The notes under the pieces: model-generated
What the model was told of the DNA's origin: nothing
The model's input: only the letters and a program-made list of their open reading frames with translations
Database searches by the model: none
Source: Platycnemis pennipes
Lineage: Eukaryota > Arthropoda > Insecta > Odonata > Platycnemididae
Length of the DNA stretch: 64,000 nucleotides
Reading direction: 5' to 3'
Assembly: GCA_933228895.1 (NCBI GenBank)
Contig: OW121848.1
Location: 134,248,615 to 134,312,614, forward strand
In this document: positions 34,599 through 44,960 of the stretch, in pieces
How positions within the stretch are numbered: the stretch's first letter is position 1
Layout of the letters: the number at the start of each line of letters is the position of its first letter
Program-made: the position numbers and the translations under genes

Positions 34599-35700
34599 GG
34601 AAGTACCTTCAACTGGTAGTCACAGTATATATTTTCATGACGTAAATAGTATAAAGGATGGGCAAGCTCTCGTGCGGAAGAATAGGTACACATCTCTTTC
34701 ACCTTATACGTTAGGTGGTTAAAATCGAAAATATCCATTCGTGATTTCGCTTTTTAAAGGAATTATCAACTCATCTTTGATAAAATACATTGGATATTCA
34801 TTCATTTGATGCGTCTTCAGGCAAGACGAAACTGCAAGAATCTGCACACAGAACTCAAGTAAGTAAACTACCGTAGTAAGAACTATGTACTTGAACCCGT
34901 AATTCGAAATCAATGTCCCACATGCTTCCGATGTAGACTCGACCGAATTCACATTTTCAATCTGCAGACTTTCATATGGAAATCAAAACTGTAGTTAAAC
35001 AGGCAACCTGGATGAGAGGAGTCAGTTTTACCAAGTGTGCTAACGGCTCATGCAGGAAGAAGGACGACTTGCAGCTGGAAGTGAGTTTGCCACGATGGAC
35101 TCTCTGTGATGGAACACTTCGCCCCTTATCTCACGTCACAGGGGAAGAGAGGGATGCATTGTAAAACTAGAACGAAAGGGTGGCCATATATAGCAGCTCT
35201 TCCGTTCAGCTGTTGGGGAACCATAAATCAGCCATTCTTATTTACTTCTATTAGCTGTATTCGTTCAACGCCCCCTGTGATTATGCGATGCCGGTCTGAC
35301 CATTCACCTCGGAAATATACTCACTGGTTATTACGCCATTAAATCTTTCACGAGCTTCGTCCAATAAATATTTCATTACAGCACGAGGGGTGATGGTTCA
35401 AAGCTTCATGCTATTTATTAAGGTCTGAAAGACTGCACCATCAACTTTTGTAGCTTATTCAGACACCTTAGAAAAATTGTTGCGTAACCTCTTACTACTA
35501 CTATTAGAATAAAAATATGCAAAATACAGATAAGTCAAATAATCTTCAATTGGATTCCCTACGTGCATTTACATATATTTTTTGTGAAATATAAAGGCAG
35601 TTGGTTGGAATTTTATTCCACGAAAAGCATTCACAGAACCGTAAAAGGTTTGGGTGGCTTCCATCCAGAAAACCAAATCTCGAAAATTTAAGAAGAAAAA
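34599..35700. other. No gene recognised
   Basis: No domain or repeat was recognised. Short frames at 34976-35342 lack family signatures. Confidence 0.4.
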
Positions 35701-35800
35701 GAAGAGAAGAATTACATCACAAGAGAAGACTTATGTCACAATGAAAAGGTTGGTCAATAGAAGAATCGAGTGGTACAACGTCTGGTAATACTCCGCCCTT
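35700..35800 (+). mobile_element. LINE fragment (GAT-tail family)
   Basis: AATGAAAAGGTTGG...AGAAGAATCGAGTGG is the same stretch as at 38995-39030 and encodes the terminal LADRRIEW-like piece of the LINE family seen at 16035-16337. Only about 100 bases remain. Confidence 0.55.
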
Positions 35801-36839
35801 CTATGGTTCCTTCAAGTGAACCCCCGCTAATCAATTGCCCACCTATTATAGGCAGTGCAAATAACCTCAGATTTTGGTCTCCTCCAATTAATAACCACAA
35901 ATAGGACACGTTCATGGTTCAATAAAACTAAACCTCACCCAATTGGGGCAATTGAGGAAATGAAATACTTTTTATAAAGGGAAAAGTAGAGCATTTGACG
36001 GAGGTTCGACATGCCTCTGCTCTCACTGTACCTGTGACTTTTGGATAGTTGAGCGATATCTGATGCTTCTTCCATGAGCGAGGATAGAAAGAACTTTAAG
36101 TTAAGAAATTACAACGAACAAGATTTTATTACTGACAAAAATATTCTCCTCATAGAATGTTACCCTCCTTGTGATATAAATATCTTTTCATACGGCCCAA
36201 TTGCTTCTCCTCATTCATTGATTACAACTTTTCATTTTAAGCTATGAGGAGAACAAAGCACGAAGAAGATTCAAAATTGATACCAAAAGATTTGATCACT
36301 ATGGCACTGATTCTATTTCAGTCTTTCTGTTGCTATGGAGAAAAAAAACAAGAATAAGATACTTGTGGATTCTCAAAATCTTGGCGCGATTTCAACTTAC
36401 GACCTTCGCAGCTGCTAATCAGATGGCCGGCAGTTCTCCAGGCTAAACAGACTCGATAGTATCACCCTCTGCAGATGAAATCGCCGTTGTCAACGCGCAT
36501 GACGTCAGTCATTTTGGCAAGCCCACCTCCCCAAGTCTTGTAGTGATAAGTTCTGCTTTGATTATTAACGTGATAAAGAGAAAAGGCGAGATATCTGTGA
36601 TCAGACATGGGGAGTTTTGCCAAAAATATTACATAATCTTTCATTTAGATAAGCGTAAATAGTAAAAAATAAAGGTTTTTGAATTTAGCAAACAGCAACT
36701 TGATTATAAAATCACAAGATAGTTTAGTTGTAGATTGAAGATAAAATGGATTACCAGAGGACGGATGACGAATTCATCGGAGGAGTGGACGAAAAGAGAA
36801 TTATAATGAAAAAGAACATAAAATAGAGGAACGTACAAG

Positions 36840-37045
36840 TCCATCGGCCATTTCTGGCGAATGATGATCTGATGAAGGCAATAGTAAAGGGAAAAGTAAC
36901 ATGTGAAGTATGGATGAGGAAGGTTTCAAATGAAATTAATCGAGCAAACCAAGAAACGTGTTCAAAAAACTTTTCTTTAGAAGAATAGGAGAATTGAATG
37001 GATAGCTGCGTGAAACCAATGTTAGGGTTGATGAGTGATGATCAC
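36840..37045 (+). mobile_element. LINE fragment (GAT-tail family)
   Basis: This is a diverged copy. GATCTGATGAAGGCAATAGT with AAGGGAAAAGTAAC parallels the LMKTIVEGKV segment, AGAATTGAATGGATAGCTGC parallels RRIEWRAA, and it ends GGTTGATGAGTGATGATC, the GAT-rich terminus. Confidence 0.5.
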
Positions 37046-38090
37046 GTGTGCTGTGCATTTAGCGATGCGATAGCATAGTACACATCTCGGTGACGTCGCA
37101 ATCGCTATTTCTCCATTGATTAATCTTTTCACCTGCAGAGAAAATTAAAATCCAAATGGTAAATAGTTATTTTACAGAGAAAGCCTTGTGGTTACCAAGT
37201 TGTCAAGTGTGAGCACATTATCTGCGGGCAAGGAAGGAGGCTAGGGAATACCGTTTGTCACCTTTGAATTTTCTTTTAGAATTTGTGGTAATGACGGCGG
37301 CCTGCACTATTTATTTGGGCATAATATACTTTCCAAGACCTAAAGGAAAAGTACAGCCGCCCCTTACAGTAGTATTTGTCTTGCACACTGTTCAGGTTAT
37401 TCCTTATGGCTGAGAACTAGTATCACTAGAGAGATCAATCTTCGGGCTAAACACTTATATTACTTATCGAATGCCGAGGGTGAATTTCATGCGTAAGGAC
37501 AAGCAGCAAAGCACCACCCAGGTTTTATCTACATATATACCTGCGAGCGAGGTTGTATGTCAGTGGGTGATAGGTCGGCAATATTTTAAATAAAATAGTT
37601 GATAGGTAGTCCTTTTATGGTGAGTAAAATAATCCATTTCGGGTGAATAAAAACTCCACGTAAACAAATACGGATTTTCGTAGTGTGAGGTCAGTGTATG
37701 CAAAGTAAATGTACGAAAGATATGTGAAAATTAAGATATAATTCATTTGTAAAAAAAACAAAACACAAAGAGAGAAAACTGCGTCTCTGATCACAAAAAA
37801 CAGCAGAAAATCATCATAAGTCTCTATCGACACAGTCATCTTTCCATTTACAGTGCTCTCCGTAATATCACTTCTTTGGAGATCTTGGAGATCTTCTTTG
37901 AGGAGATTACCAACTGGAACACCTCTTCCTAAGTCTTATTTCCGCTGTAAAACCAGAGGACAGGGGAGTCCAACGCCCTAGTCTCTACAAGAACTCACTC
38001 ATGCGATGTTTATTCATCATTCATATATCGATCGGTTCATTTTCGGGAATACTCTTAAGCTTTTCACGGCGTGTTCAAATTCATTTTTTT
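37046..38090. other. No gene recognised
   Basis: This is AT-rich unique-looking sequence. A short GGAGATCTT direct repeat near 37878 is the only structure noted. Confidence 0.4.
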
Positions 38091-38094
38091 TAGG

Positions 38095-38600
38095 TCTCGG
38101 GTCAGGGATATAAGGAGTGTAAGCGGAATGAATATCACGCCTGTGCCGTCCGTCCACCCTCTTCCACTCGCATTACAGAAGCCCTCAACGCCCTATCACC
38201 TCACCCTACTCCCACCCCGCCATCCCCTTCCCCTCCCTCCGCACGCCCCCCTCGCTCCCCCACAAATGGTGAATCCGCAGCAGTGACGTGGTTTCCGGGG
38301 CGCCAGAGAGACTCCGCGGCCACTTAATCCTGTTTTGGCCGCAGGCCCACTGGAAGTGAATGAGGGGGCATTCGGGGCGGGGTTGAAGACTGTGGAGTGT
38401 GGGAGAGATGAGGGTTTGGTCGCGGAGGGGCCTGAGGAAAGGTCCCGAGTAGGAGGGATAAAAATGGAAAGGGGGTGGGGAAGTAGCAGTGGCGTGCCGG
38501 GCAGGGCGGTGGGAACGTCGAATGGAAGAAGGGAGCGAGATGATACTCGCGCCTCCGTGGGCCGTTCCGATCAAGGAGGACATTAGGCGAGCTACGATCA
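38095..38600. other. GC-rich islet, C-rich then G-rich
   Basis: The islet is C-rich at 38130-38280 and G-rich at 38345-38570 on the plus strand. Several overlapping frames on both strands are open because of composition; no domain was recognised. GGGATATAAGGAG at 38105 is a weak TATA-like sequence without other promoter evidence. Confidence 0.4.
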
Positions 38601-38705
38601 TTTACCTACATTTCACACAGTACATCTACACCTACGCGATACCAAGCAAGCCTCCGCGAGGGTGTGGCAGAGGGTTAAGATCACCAAACATGCACTACTG
38701 ACATC
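38600..38705 (-). mobile_element. CR1-like LINE 3' tail
   Basis: CATCTACACCTACGCGATACC followed by GAGGGTGTGGCAGAGGGTTAAGATCACCAAACATGCACTAC matches the antisense of the conserved 3' tail found at 43260-43330. Only the tail is present. Confidence 0.6.
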
Positions 38706-38879
38706 CAACTGGGGTACTACATGAAAACATGCTAATAATATGGGTTACATGCAGCCGGATGGTTAGTATCTACATAATAAAAAAAGGGAGAGTGGTTTTT
38801 AATACATACCTCATGCACTACAGACTACAATATTTTGCCGACCTTTTCCTCATCATACCCTGGTGTTTTTATAGCATAT

Positions 38880-39080
38880 CTAACATCTTGATGAAGACTA
38901 TCGTCGAGGGAAAAGTGAACGGGAAGATTGGAAAAGGCAGGCCTCGTATGAGATGGAACTGTTTGAGAAGGATGTAAACGAGAAGAATTACGTCACAATG
39001 AAAAGGTTGGCCGATAGAAGAATCGAGTGGAAAGCTGCGCCAAACATATCCTAGGATTATTGACCAATGACGATGATGAT
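38880..39080 (+). mobile_element. LINE C-terminal fragment (GAT-tail family)
   Basis: The plus strand encodes LMKTIVEGKVNGKIGKGRPRM (near 38890-38950), a shift, then KRLADRRIEW, and ends CCTAGGATTATTGACC then GATGATGATGAT. It matches 16013-16337 in opposite orientation and is truncated at its 5' end. Confidence 0.7.
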
Positions 39081-39084
39081 GATC

Positions 39085-39335
39085 TAACACTTCAGTAAAT
39101 TTATCCGTTTAAATTTCTGTAATAGATTTATCTGATCTGATAATGTTTCCCAGCCTAATTCTGGCATTCATTCCGATACACTTCTAAACCTATCGTAAAA
39201 CCTTTTAGCATACCTAGTGCTCTACGCTGCACACTCTACGTCTCTGATCAAACCTAATTCGTTCGGATCCCATACACTGGCTACATATTCAAGGTGAGGC
39301 CTAATTAGGGTTGAAGAGATAGATAATTACTTACT
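39085..39335 (-). mobile_element. CR1-like LINE reverse transcriptase fragment
   Basis: The minus strand reads RPHLEYVASVWDP (near 39290), then RYAKRFYDRF and LGWETLSDQINLLQKFK (near 39110). These are the conserved post-catalytic blocks of CR1-type reverse transcriptases. Stops are present. It abuts the oppositely oriented LINE fragment at 38880-39080. Confidence 0.65.
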
Positions 39336-39339
39336 CCGG

Positions 39340-39430
39340 TATCCACATAATACCCTCAAGGGTGTGGCAGCAGGTGAGCCATCAAATTAGTACATTTTAA
39401 ATATAAATATTAATTCAACCCTTGCCATCA
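39340..39430 (-). mobile_element. CR1-like LINE 3' tail, outer part
   Basis: ATCCACATAATACCCTCAAGGGTGTGGCAGCAGG is the conserved tail. The rest of the same 3' region appears to resume at about 39850, beyond a hairpin element. Confidence 0.5.
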
Positions 39431-39481
39431 TTCAAGCAGCAAAGATACAAATCCTTGTGTAGGCTTCCGCGGGTTGTCTTA

Positions 39482-39813
39482 CTTGAAGATGCTGGTCTTT
39501 CGGGATTTCCTCCGTGTTGGTCCATAATTCCTGGGACGACGGTTTCGCCGGCGTTGCAGTCGGGTTCTTCAGGTCAGTGAAGTGAATGTGCAGAGATTTT
39601 GGCAGTCTTTTATACTCATCCGTTGGGGATAGGTCCATCGTGATTGAAACAAATTTACGGACCTATCCCCATGGGATGAGTATAAAAGACGGACAAAATC
39701 TCTGCACATTCACTTCACTGACCTGAAGAAGCCGACTGCAACTCCGGCGAAACTGTTGTCCCAGGAATTATGGACCAACACGGAGGAAATCCCGAAAGAC
39801 CAGCATCTTCAAG
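39482..39813. repeat. 155-bp inverted repeat (long hairpin)
   Basis: The left arm starts CTTGAAGATGCTGG and the right arm ends with its complement. Roughly 90 percent of positions match by eye. A transcript across it would fold into a long double-stranded hairpin. TATAAAAG at 39681-39688, mirrored in the left arm, is a possible TATA-like element. Confidence 0.85.
39736..39778 (+). ncRNA. Hammerhead-ribozyme-like core
   Basis: CTGAAGA fits the CUGAnGA core. A possible stem II follows (GCCG ... CGGC), then GAAAC, a four-base loop and GTC, which fits GAAA, a very short stem III and the cleavage triplet. A mirrored copy lies in the left arm on the minus strand. A pairing stem I is not evident, so activity is doubtful; it may be a degenerate Penelope-type motif. 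Confidence 0.35.
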
Positions 39814-39849
39814 CAAAGATACAAGTCCTACCACATGCAAGCGGCTGAG

Positions 39850-40225
39850 AGATTCAGCTTAAACGAGTGTCCTCCAAATTATGCAATGATTAGTCAGACA
39901 TTTCTTGAAATATATGTTAAAAATGTATATTTTATTTGTTTCCATTACTTAAGTTTATGCATGACAATTTTTAAAAAATTGCTACATGATATTCTCAATC
40001 ATATCAAATTAAATGCTATCTATTCTATTTCTCAATGCATCTTAGCTGTACTCTACCGTTGTCCCTAATCACGAGCGGAAAAAAATGAATTTTTGAACCT
40101 CTCTGACTTACTGCATATTTCTCTCTCTAATTTTATATTTATGCCCTACCTGCCATAGTATGCTGTAATTTTATATTTTGTCATACTTTAGGGTAGTAAG
40201 GTAGAAGAAATTGTTTTAGGCCAGT
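39850..40225 (-). mobile_element. CR1-like LINE 3' region, inner part
   Basis: Antisense reading gives YYGR (near 40160) and then SERFKNSFF (near 40100), the degraded form of the C-terminal YYGR ... DRFKMSFFPRT block of the copy at 43490-43620. Its downstream 3' tail is at 39340-39430. Confidence 0.5.
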
Positions 40226-40324
40226 AGTTTCTGCTCCAAACTCGCAACATGAGTCCTGGTTTGGACTCTGATGGAGAATTCCTTAGGTGCGTCCGATAAA
40301 ATTCAAGCTGCGGGATATTTTTCC

Positions 40325-40690
40325 CATTGATTCGGTAGGTAAACTGACTCGAGTACTGACTCCGCACTCCAAAGACGAGAGTTTGAATTCCGGAAGAGGG
40401 ATATTTTTCGGTGGAATTCAGGTTTCAGCCTGACAGCTGCGTTTAGTGTTCTTCAAGTTTACAATACCGTCTGATGGGACGTTAAGACCTTTGGTTGAGG
40501 TTGTATGCTAATGCCAGTACGGGCTTCCTCCCAAGGAAGTCACTAAAGGAGGTATACATCCCTTGGGCGGATGATATTAAGGCTTCACGCTCGCTTCACT
40601 GATGTTTCTCAGAGGCATCGGTTTGAGAGTTCCCCACCGATTCGGGCGAGCCTCAATAAAATGTACCTTCTTTCCTTCCCCTTCCTTCCT
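40325..40690 (+). mobile_element. tRNA-derived SINE with conserved tail
   Basis: A tRNA-like head with B-box-like GAGTTTGAATTCCGG (near 40380) is followed by TTCTTCAAGTTTACAATACC, GTCTGATGGGACGTTAAGACC and TATGCTAATGCCAGTACGGG. The tail phrases recur at 53045-53150 and in reduced form at 4300 and 21030. It may extend to the C/T-rich end near 40690. Confidence 0.6.
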
Positions 40691-40774
40691 CCTAGTGGCT
40701 ACTTCCTTGAGATATCACTCTCAACAGATCAGTTGGGCAATTAGCATGGTATCGAAGCCATTGCTGCCCCGTTT

Positions 40775-41160
40775 GGAAAATAATACTTATTTTGCGAACC
40801 CCAACTTACTATGGCAGACTGGACCATAATCATAAAATTAGAGAAATTGATTGCGGAACTGATAGATTCAAAATGTCCTTTTCCCTCGTACAATTAGAGA
40901 TATTAATAACGGTAAATATTTCCAATCAGAGAGTAGCAATGGACAGCATTGGTAGCTGAATGTTAGTATGAGTACTTAAAGCTAACCCTACTAACAGAAT
41001 GTTTTTGCATGTTTGCTTTGCAATTTCTATCTTTTTTAAATAATGAAGTTCTGACTAGTATATTAATACTATTCCTTTTTTATGCATGATATGTAGTGCA
41101 TGTTTGGTGAAAAATCACCCCCTTCCACACACCTTTGTGGTGGCTTGATGATGTGAAATC
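40775..41160 (+). mobile_element. CR1-like LINE 3' end
   Basis: The plus strand reads TYYGRLDHNHKIREIDC then DRFKMSFSLVQLEILIT, followed by a 3' untranslated tail ending CACACACCTTTGTGGTGGC. About 350 bases match the reverse complement of 43260-43625 closely, making an inverted pair 2.1 kb apart. It is truncated at its 5' end. Confidence 0.75.
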
Positions 41161-41164
41161 GGCC

Positions 41165-41735
41165 GCGCAAAAACGGAGCAGCTTGAATCCAATCGCATAA
41201 AACGATTGGTGTTTACAGGGTGAGAGATCGAGAAGCCTTAGGTGCCGATAGGTGAGGCGAGACCGACGCGCCTCAGATGAGGCGGCACTTGTAAGAGAGG
41301 AAGCCTCTTACCGAGGTTAGTGTCTCGACGGGACGTCAGGAAATTAGTTTATATGGTGCGTGGGCGTCCAATTGACGGAGGAGAAGAGATAGATGTGGTG
41401 GAGGGAGGATGTGCGGGGGGAAGGGCGGCGGGAGGGTGAGCATTTTCGAAGGAGGTGGGGGGAAGGCGGTAAACAAGGGGCGAAGGGAGGGGGGGGCGCT
41501 CTTCGGTGGCCGAAGGCGGACCATGTGACGTCCATTTTAATGGGCATGACGTCAGCTCGGCACAAGGACGGAGCTCGGGTTTCAGATGCGCAAGTTCCTT
41601 TACCCTTAAAGTCGCTCGAAATCCCACGGATTTCTTCGATACGTGCGCCCGCAGCCGTCATTTCCCATTTCCATGGACGGGGAAAATTGAGCTCGGCAAT
41701 CACGGAGGTTGGTGCGTCACCCACAGAGTCTAAAT
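41165..41735. other. GC-rich islet, G-rich
   Basis: The plus strand is strongly G-rich at 41370-41520. Many frames are open on both strands and none has a recognisable domain. G-clusters at 41485-41500 could form quadruplexes. Confidence 0.4.
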
Positions 41736-42170
41736 TTACATTATACCCAGCATGTCATCGCAAGGAAGAGTGGCAGAGGGTGACCATCACAAGGCATGCG
41801 CTAATGCCAAGAGACTTACTTTAATTAGTAAAATAAAACCTATTTTATCTTCTAAAATACGAGTGCTACTTTTAGATATAAATTCTATATAAAATGGAAC
41901 GTACCTTGAAGTTCATCCATGCAAAAAATTGAATGTACATATAGTATCACACAGCCAAGCAGAAAAAAGAGTTTATCAATAGTACCTATCCTATTATCCC
42001 CTTAGCAACTTCGTTTTCATATATATCACTGTCCCAAATTGTATGCTACGTGGAAAAAAATTATTTTTGAGCCTCTTTGTCTTAATAACTGATTACACCT
42101 ACCATAGCACCCTATAATTTTCAACATGTTTTTAAAAGTCCTTCTGTCCCGGTCTTTCGGTAATTGTCCT
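41735..42170 (-). mobile_element. CR1-like LINE 3' region, decayed
   Basis: GAGTGGCAGAGGGTGACCATCAC at 41770 is the tail motif. Further inside, minus-strand reading gives GCYGR ... QRGSKIIFFHVAYNLGQ (42110-42030), aligning with YYGR ... DRFKMSFFPRTIRD of the better copy. It contains stops and indels. Confidence 0.55.
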
Positions 42171-42321
42171 AAAAACCTCACAACACTGCTGCTGGCACAT
42201 CGAGAACATTGCCCTATGTGGTAATTTACTGGCTTGTTTAGATTTTAATGTTGTACACCTATTCTGAATACGAAACAAAACTAACGAATTCGGGATTTAC
42301 GAAGTGGAATTTCCAAATCAT

Positions 42322-42509
42322 GGAAGGAAAAAAAAGAAACTAGGTATGTTAATTCCACAAATGTAATAATTAAAACGACGTAGGTTTAGGTACTTGGTAT
42401 TATATTCATGTCTGAAGATGGCACATACTTAAATACGATACCATGGATCGAAACCTAGGTCATTTTAAGTATTAAATTAGTGGAATTTACATAGCTTTCT
42501 TTTCCTTCC
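42322..42509. repeat. Imperfect long hairpin with hammerhead-like loop
   Basis: Arms 42322-42387 and 42451-42509 are reverse complements with several mismatches (GGAAGGAAAA ... and TTTTCCTTCC at the base; TAATTCCAC against GTGGAATTT). The 63-base loop contains CTGAAGATGG at 42412, and GAAACCTAGGTC begins at 42450. The same CTGAAGA ... GAAAC-n4-GTC pattern occurs at 39736. It is possibly another Penelope-like partial copy. Confidence 0.55.
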
Positions 42510-42594
42510 TTAATACAGAAGGTTCATAGGAGATTCTACAATGCCAGCTTTGATGAATCGTAAAGTACCAAGTAAAAGAACAGTTTTTTCCCCC

Positions 42595-42700
42595 AAAAAA
42601 AGGTTTCAATGTGTTTCAGTGGACGACATCATCCTCAGGTAGTAGTACACCCATCAGAGGATGACGAAGGGCATAGAAACCTTGGTTGTAATTGAATTAT
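42595..42700 (-). repeat. CTGAGGATGATG ... GAAAC motif region
   Basis: On the minus strand CCTGAGGATGATGTCGTCC is followed by ACTGAAAC and then TTGAAACC. On the plus strand a near-complementary CATCAGAGGATGACGAAGGGC precedes GAAACC. It looks like a degraded hairpin with the CUGAnGA ... GAAAC arrangement, the fourth of that pattern in the window. Confidence 0.35.
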
Positions 42701-43038
42701 TATGTTTGTGAAAAGTTGCTCACTTACTCGGTAAATTCCTCCTAATGTGATTTACTTTTTCCGCCCACTCTTCTAAAATTCTCCATCCCATACGACAATT
42801 CTCTCTTTAAAATATCATACCCCAAATGAGATTCATCCTTTCTGAAATAATATCCTCAATCTACCCTTCCTAGTGAACTTCCTTCTTTAAATTCCCATCA
42901 GCTATTGGGGTTTTTCCCTCCTCAACACCCCGAATTCCAATATTTTAATGAAGTCATGAGTCCGACAATGACTTAGTAGGTTCTTAAAGAAGGTAGACAT
43001 CGTCCCTTCGAAGGCAGATGGAATATTGAGAAGTCCAC

Positions 43039-43089
43039 GAGAGTGGGAGTGTTAAGAGAGTGGGAGTGTTAAGAGAGTGGGAGTGGGGG
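43039..43089 (+). repeat. 17-bp tandem repeat, about 3 copies
   Basis: GAGAGTGGGAGTGTTAA is repeated twice perfectly, followed by a third partial copy. Confidence 0.85.
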
Positions 43090-43244
43090 AGGACGGAATG
43101 TGGGAGTGGGGGATAAATTAATAAGGTGGTTGGTAATGGGAGGGAGATGGCGTCATCGCAGGGTCGATAGTAACAGTATTCATTATCATGTTCAAACTAA
43201 CGTTAATATTCGAAATATTTCAGAGATAAACCAAAAATATATCA

Positions 43245-43995
43245 TACATTCATCTACATCTACATAATACCCTGCAAGCCACCACAAGGGTGTGTGGCAG
43301 GGGGTAATTGCTCACCAAACGTGCACTACATATCATGCATAAAAAATGAATAGTATTAATATAGTAGTCAGAACTACACTATTTAAAAAAGATAGAAATT
43401 GCAAAGCAAACATGCAAAAACATTCTGTTAGTAGGGTTAGCTTTAAGTACTCATACCAACATGCAGCTACCAATGCTATTCATTGCTACTCTCCGATAGG
43501 ACATATATACCGTTATTCGTATCTCTAATTGTGCGAGGGAAAAAGGACATTTTGAATCGGTCAGTTCGGCAATCAATTTCTCTAACTCTATGATTATGGT
43601 CCAGTCTGCCATAGTAAGTTGGGGTTCCTAAAATATTTTTAACATCATCACTGAAAATATTGCCTTGGAATTTGTTTAAGAGATGAAGTCTAAATTTCAA
43701 CCTGCGATCTGACAATGATTCCCAATTTAATTCATTTAATAGACTGGTTACGCTAATAAGGTTATCATACCGACCCTTTACAAATCTTGCCTATCTTCGC
43801 TGCACACGTTCAAGTTCATTACTTAGACCGATTTCGTAGGGATCCCATACACTGGCTGCATATTCCAAATGAGTTTCCAACAAGGGAAAAGTAGCTGATT
43901 TCTCGAACATGATCGTCACATTTACCCAGTACTCTTTTGACGAATCCCAGTTTACGATTCGCTTGACCCATTATTTCACGAATGTGTTACATTAA
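43245..43995 (-). mobile_element. CR1-like LINE 3' half, best copy
   Basis: Minus-strand reading from about 43990 gives HIREIMGQANRKLGFVKR and, after a shift near 43885, LETHLEYAASVWDPYE, LERVQRR, a stop, ARFVKGRYDNL, LNWESLSDRRLKFRLHLLNK, ILGTPTYYGRLDHNHRVRE, and DRFKMSFFPRTIRDTNN. These are the thumb and C-terminal blocks of a CR1-type reverse transcriptase. The 3' untranslated region ends CACACACCCTTGTGGTGGCT, then GCAGGGTATTATGTAGATG with a GTAGATG-type short repeat at the terminus (43245-43265). It is 5' truncated, as usual for LINE copies. Confidence 0.82.
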
Positions 43996-44960
43996 CTCAG
44001 CCTCTGTAAAAAAGTAAATTTACGCTCTGTTGAAAGCAACACTTTTATACATAAATACCGGGATTCTGCTATTTCCTCAGGATTTTTAACCTAGAGATTT
44101 CGTCATTGCAAAGTGGAAGTGTGTATGCGCATTATACTAGGTTCAAACAACAGAATGCACTCGGTAGTTGGTGGAGGCCTCTCTCTTTTTTTTAGGCCCT
44201 TGCAAAACCAAACAGCACCCACGATTAAGGCACCCCACCAGATGTGTAACATTGATTCGAGAGTAGCGAACTCTTCACTGTTCCGGATTTCATATTCTAG
44301 AAAAAAGATAGGAGAGCGTGAAGGCAAAATTTTTAATCCTCATCGCAGTGACCTGTTCCCTGTGCTTATAAAATCCCTCGGCCGTTCCGCTGAGTAATAT
44401 AAATTAACCATGCTGAAAGAAAGAAGTTTGTGTGATAATAGTTGAATAAATGAACAAATCATTGTGAATTTGCACTCAGTTTATGGAATACTAGAACTGC
44501 ACGCCTGTTTAGACGGTAAAAACAATCATTAGTTACGCCACCATCGTACCTGATGTTGAAGTGCTGACTGCAGAAACTGGTTTTGCGATCCTAGTCTTCA
44601 ATCAATTTTGTACATATTCACTAGGAATTTTTTCATTTATCCAAGCATGGAAATATTCCACAAAGTGAGATCTTCTTCATTTAAATTAGCGGTGTCTTTT
44701 GTAAAACACTGATAGTAACTAGAAGTTTTCAGCATCATTTTAGAGTATTTTTATCATTTAATACAATTTCGCCATTTTTAAACTGTTTTTATGAATATTA
44801 TACGAGCTGATGTAATTCCCATACATGTATATATTTATTTTTAATTTGAAAATAAGGTTTGACATTAAAATATCGATCGGTGTTAGAAATAAATGATAGT
44901 TAAATAACCTAACAATGGGCATTTATTTTTACACTTTTAGCACCTCTTTCTTTAGTCTTG
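43996..44960. other. No gene recognised
   Basis: This is AT-rich sequence with no readable domain. Confidence 0.4.

Larger units (their letters stand above)
39432..39850. mobile_element. Hairpin element with hammerhead-like cores
   Basis: The element consists mostly of a 155-bp inverted repeat (39482-39636 and 39659-39813) with a 22-base loop. A 17-base motif GCAAAGATACAARTCCT occurs in direct orientation just outside the left arm (about 39439) and at the right arm (39814). It interrupts a CR1 3' tail. Terminal repeats arranged both directly and inverted, plus the ribozyme-like core, resemble partial copies of Penelope-like elements. No GIY-YIG or reverse transcriptase coding part is present, so the assignment is an inference. 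Confidence 0.5.

Noticed and set aside
37878..37915. GGAGATCTT repeats as a CRISPR or satellite seed
   Set aside because: There are only two or three short copies without spacers. CRISPR arrays are not expected in this eukaryotic sequence.
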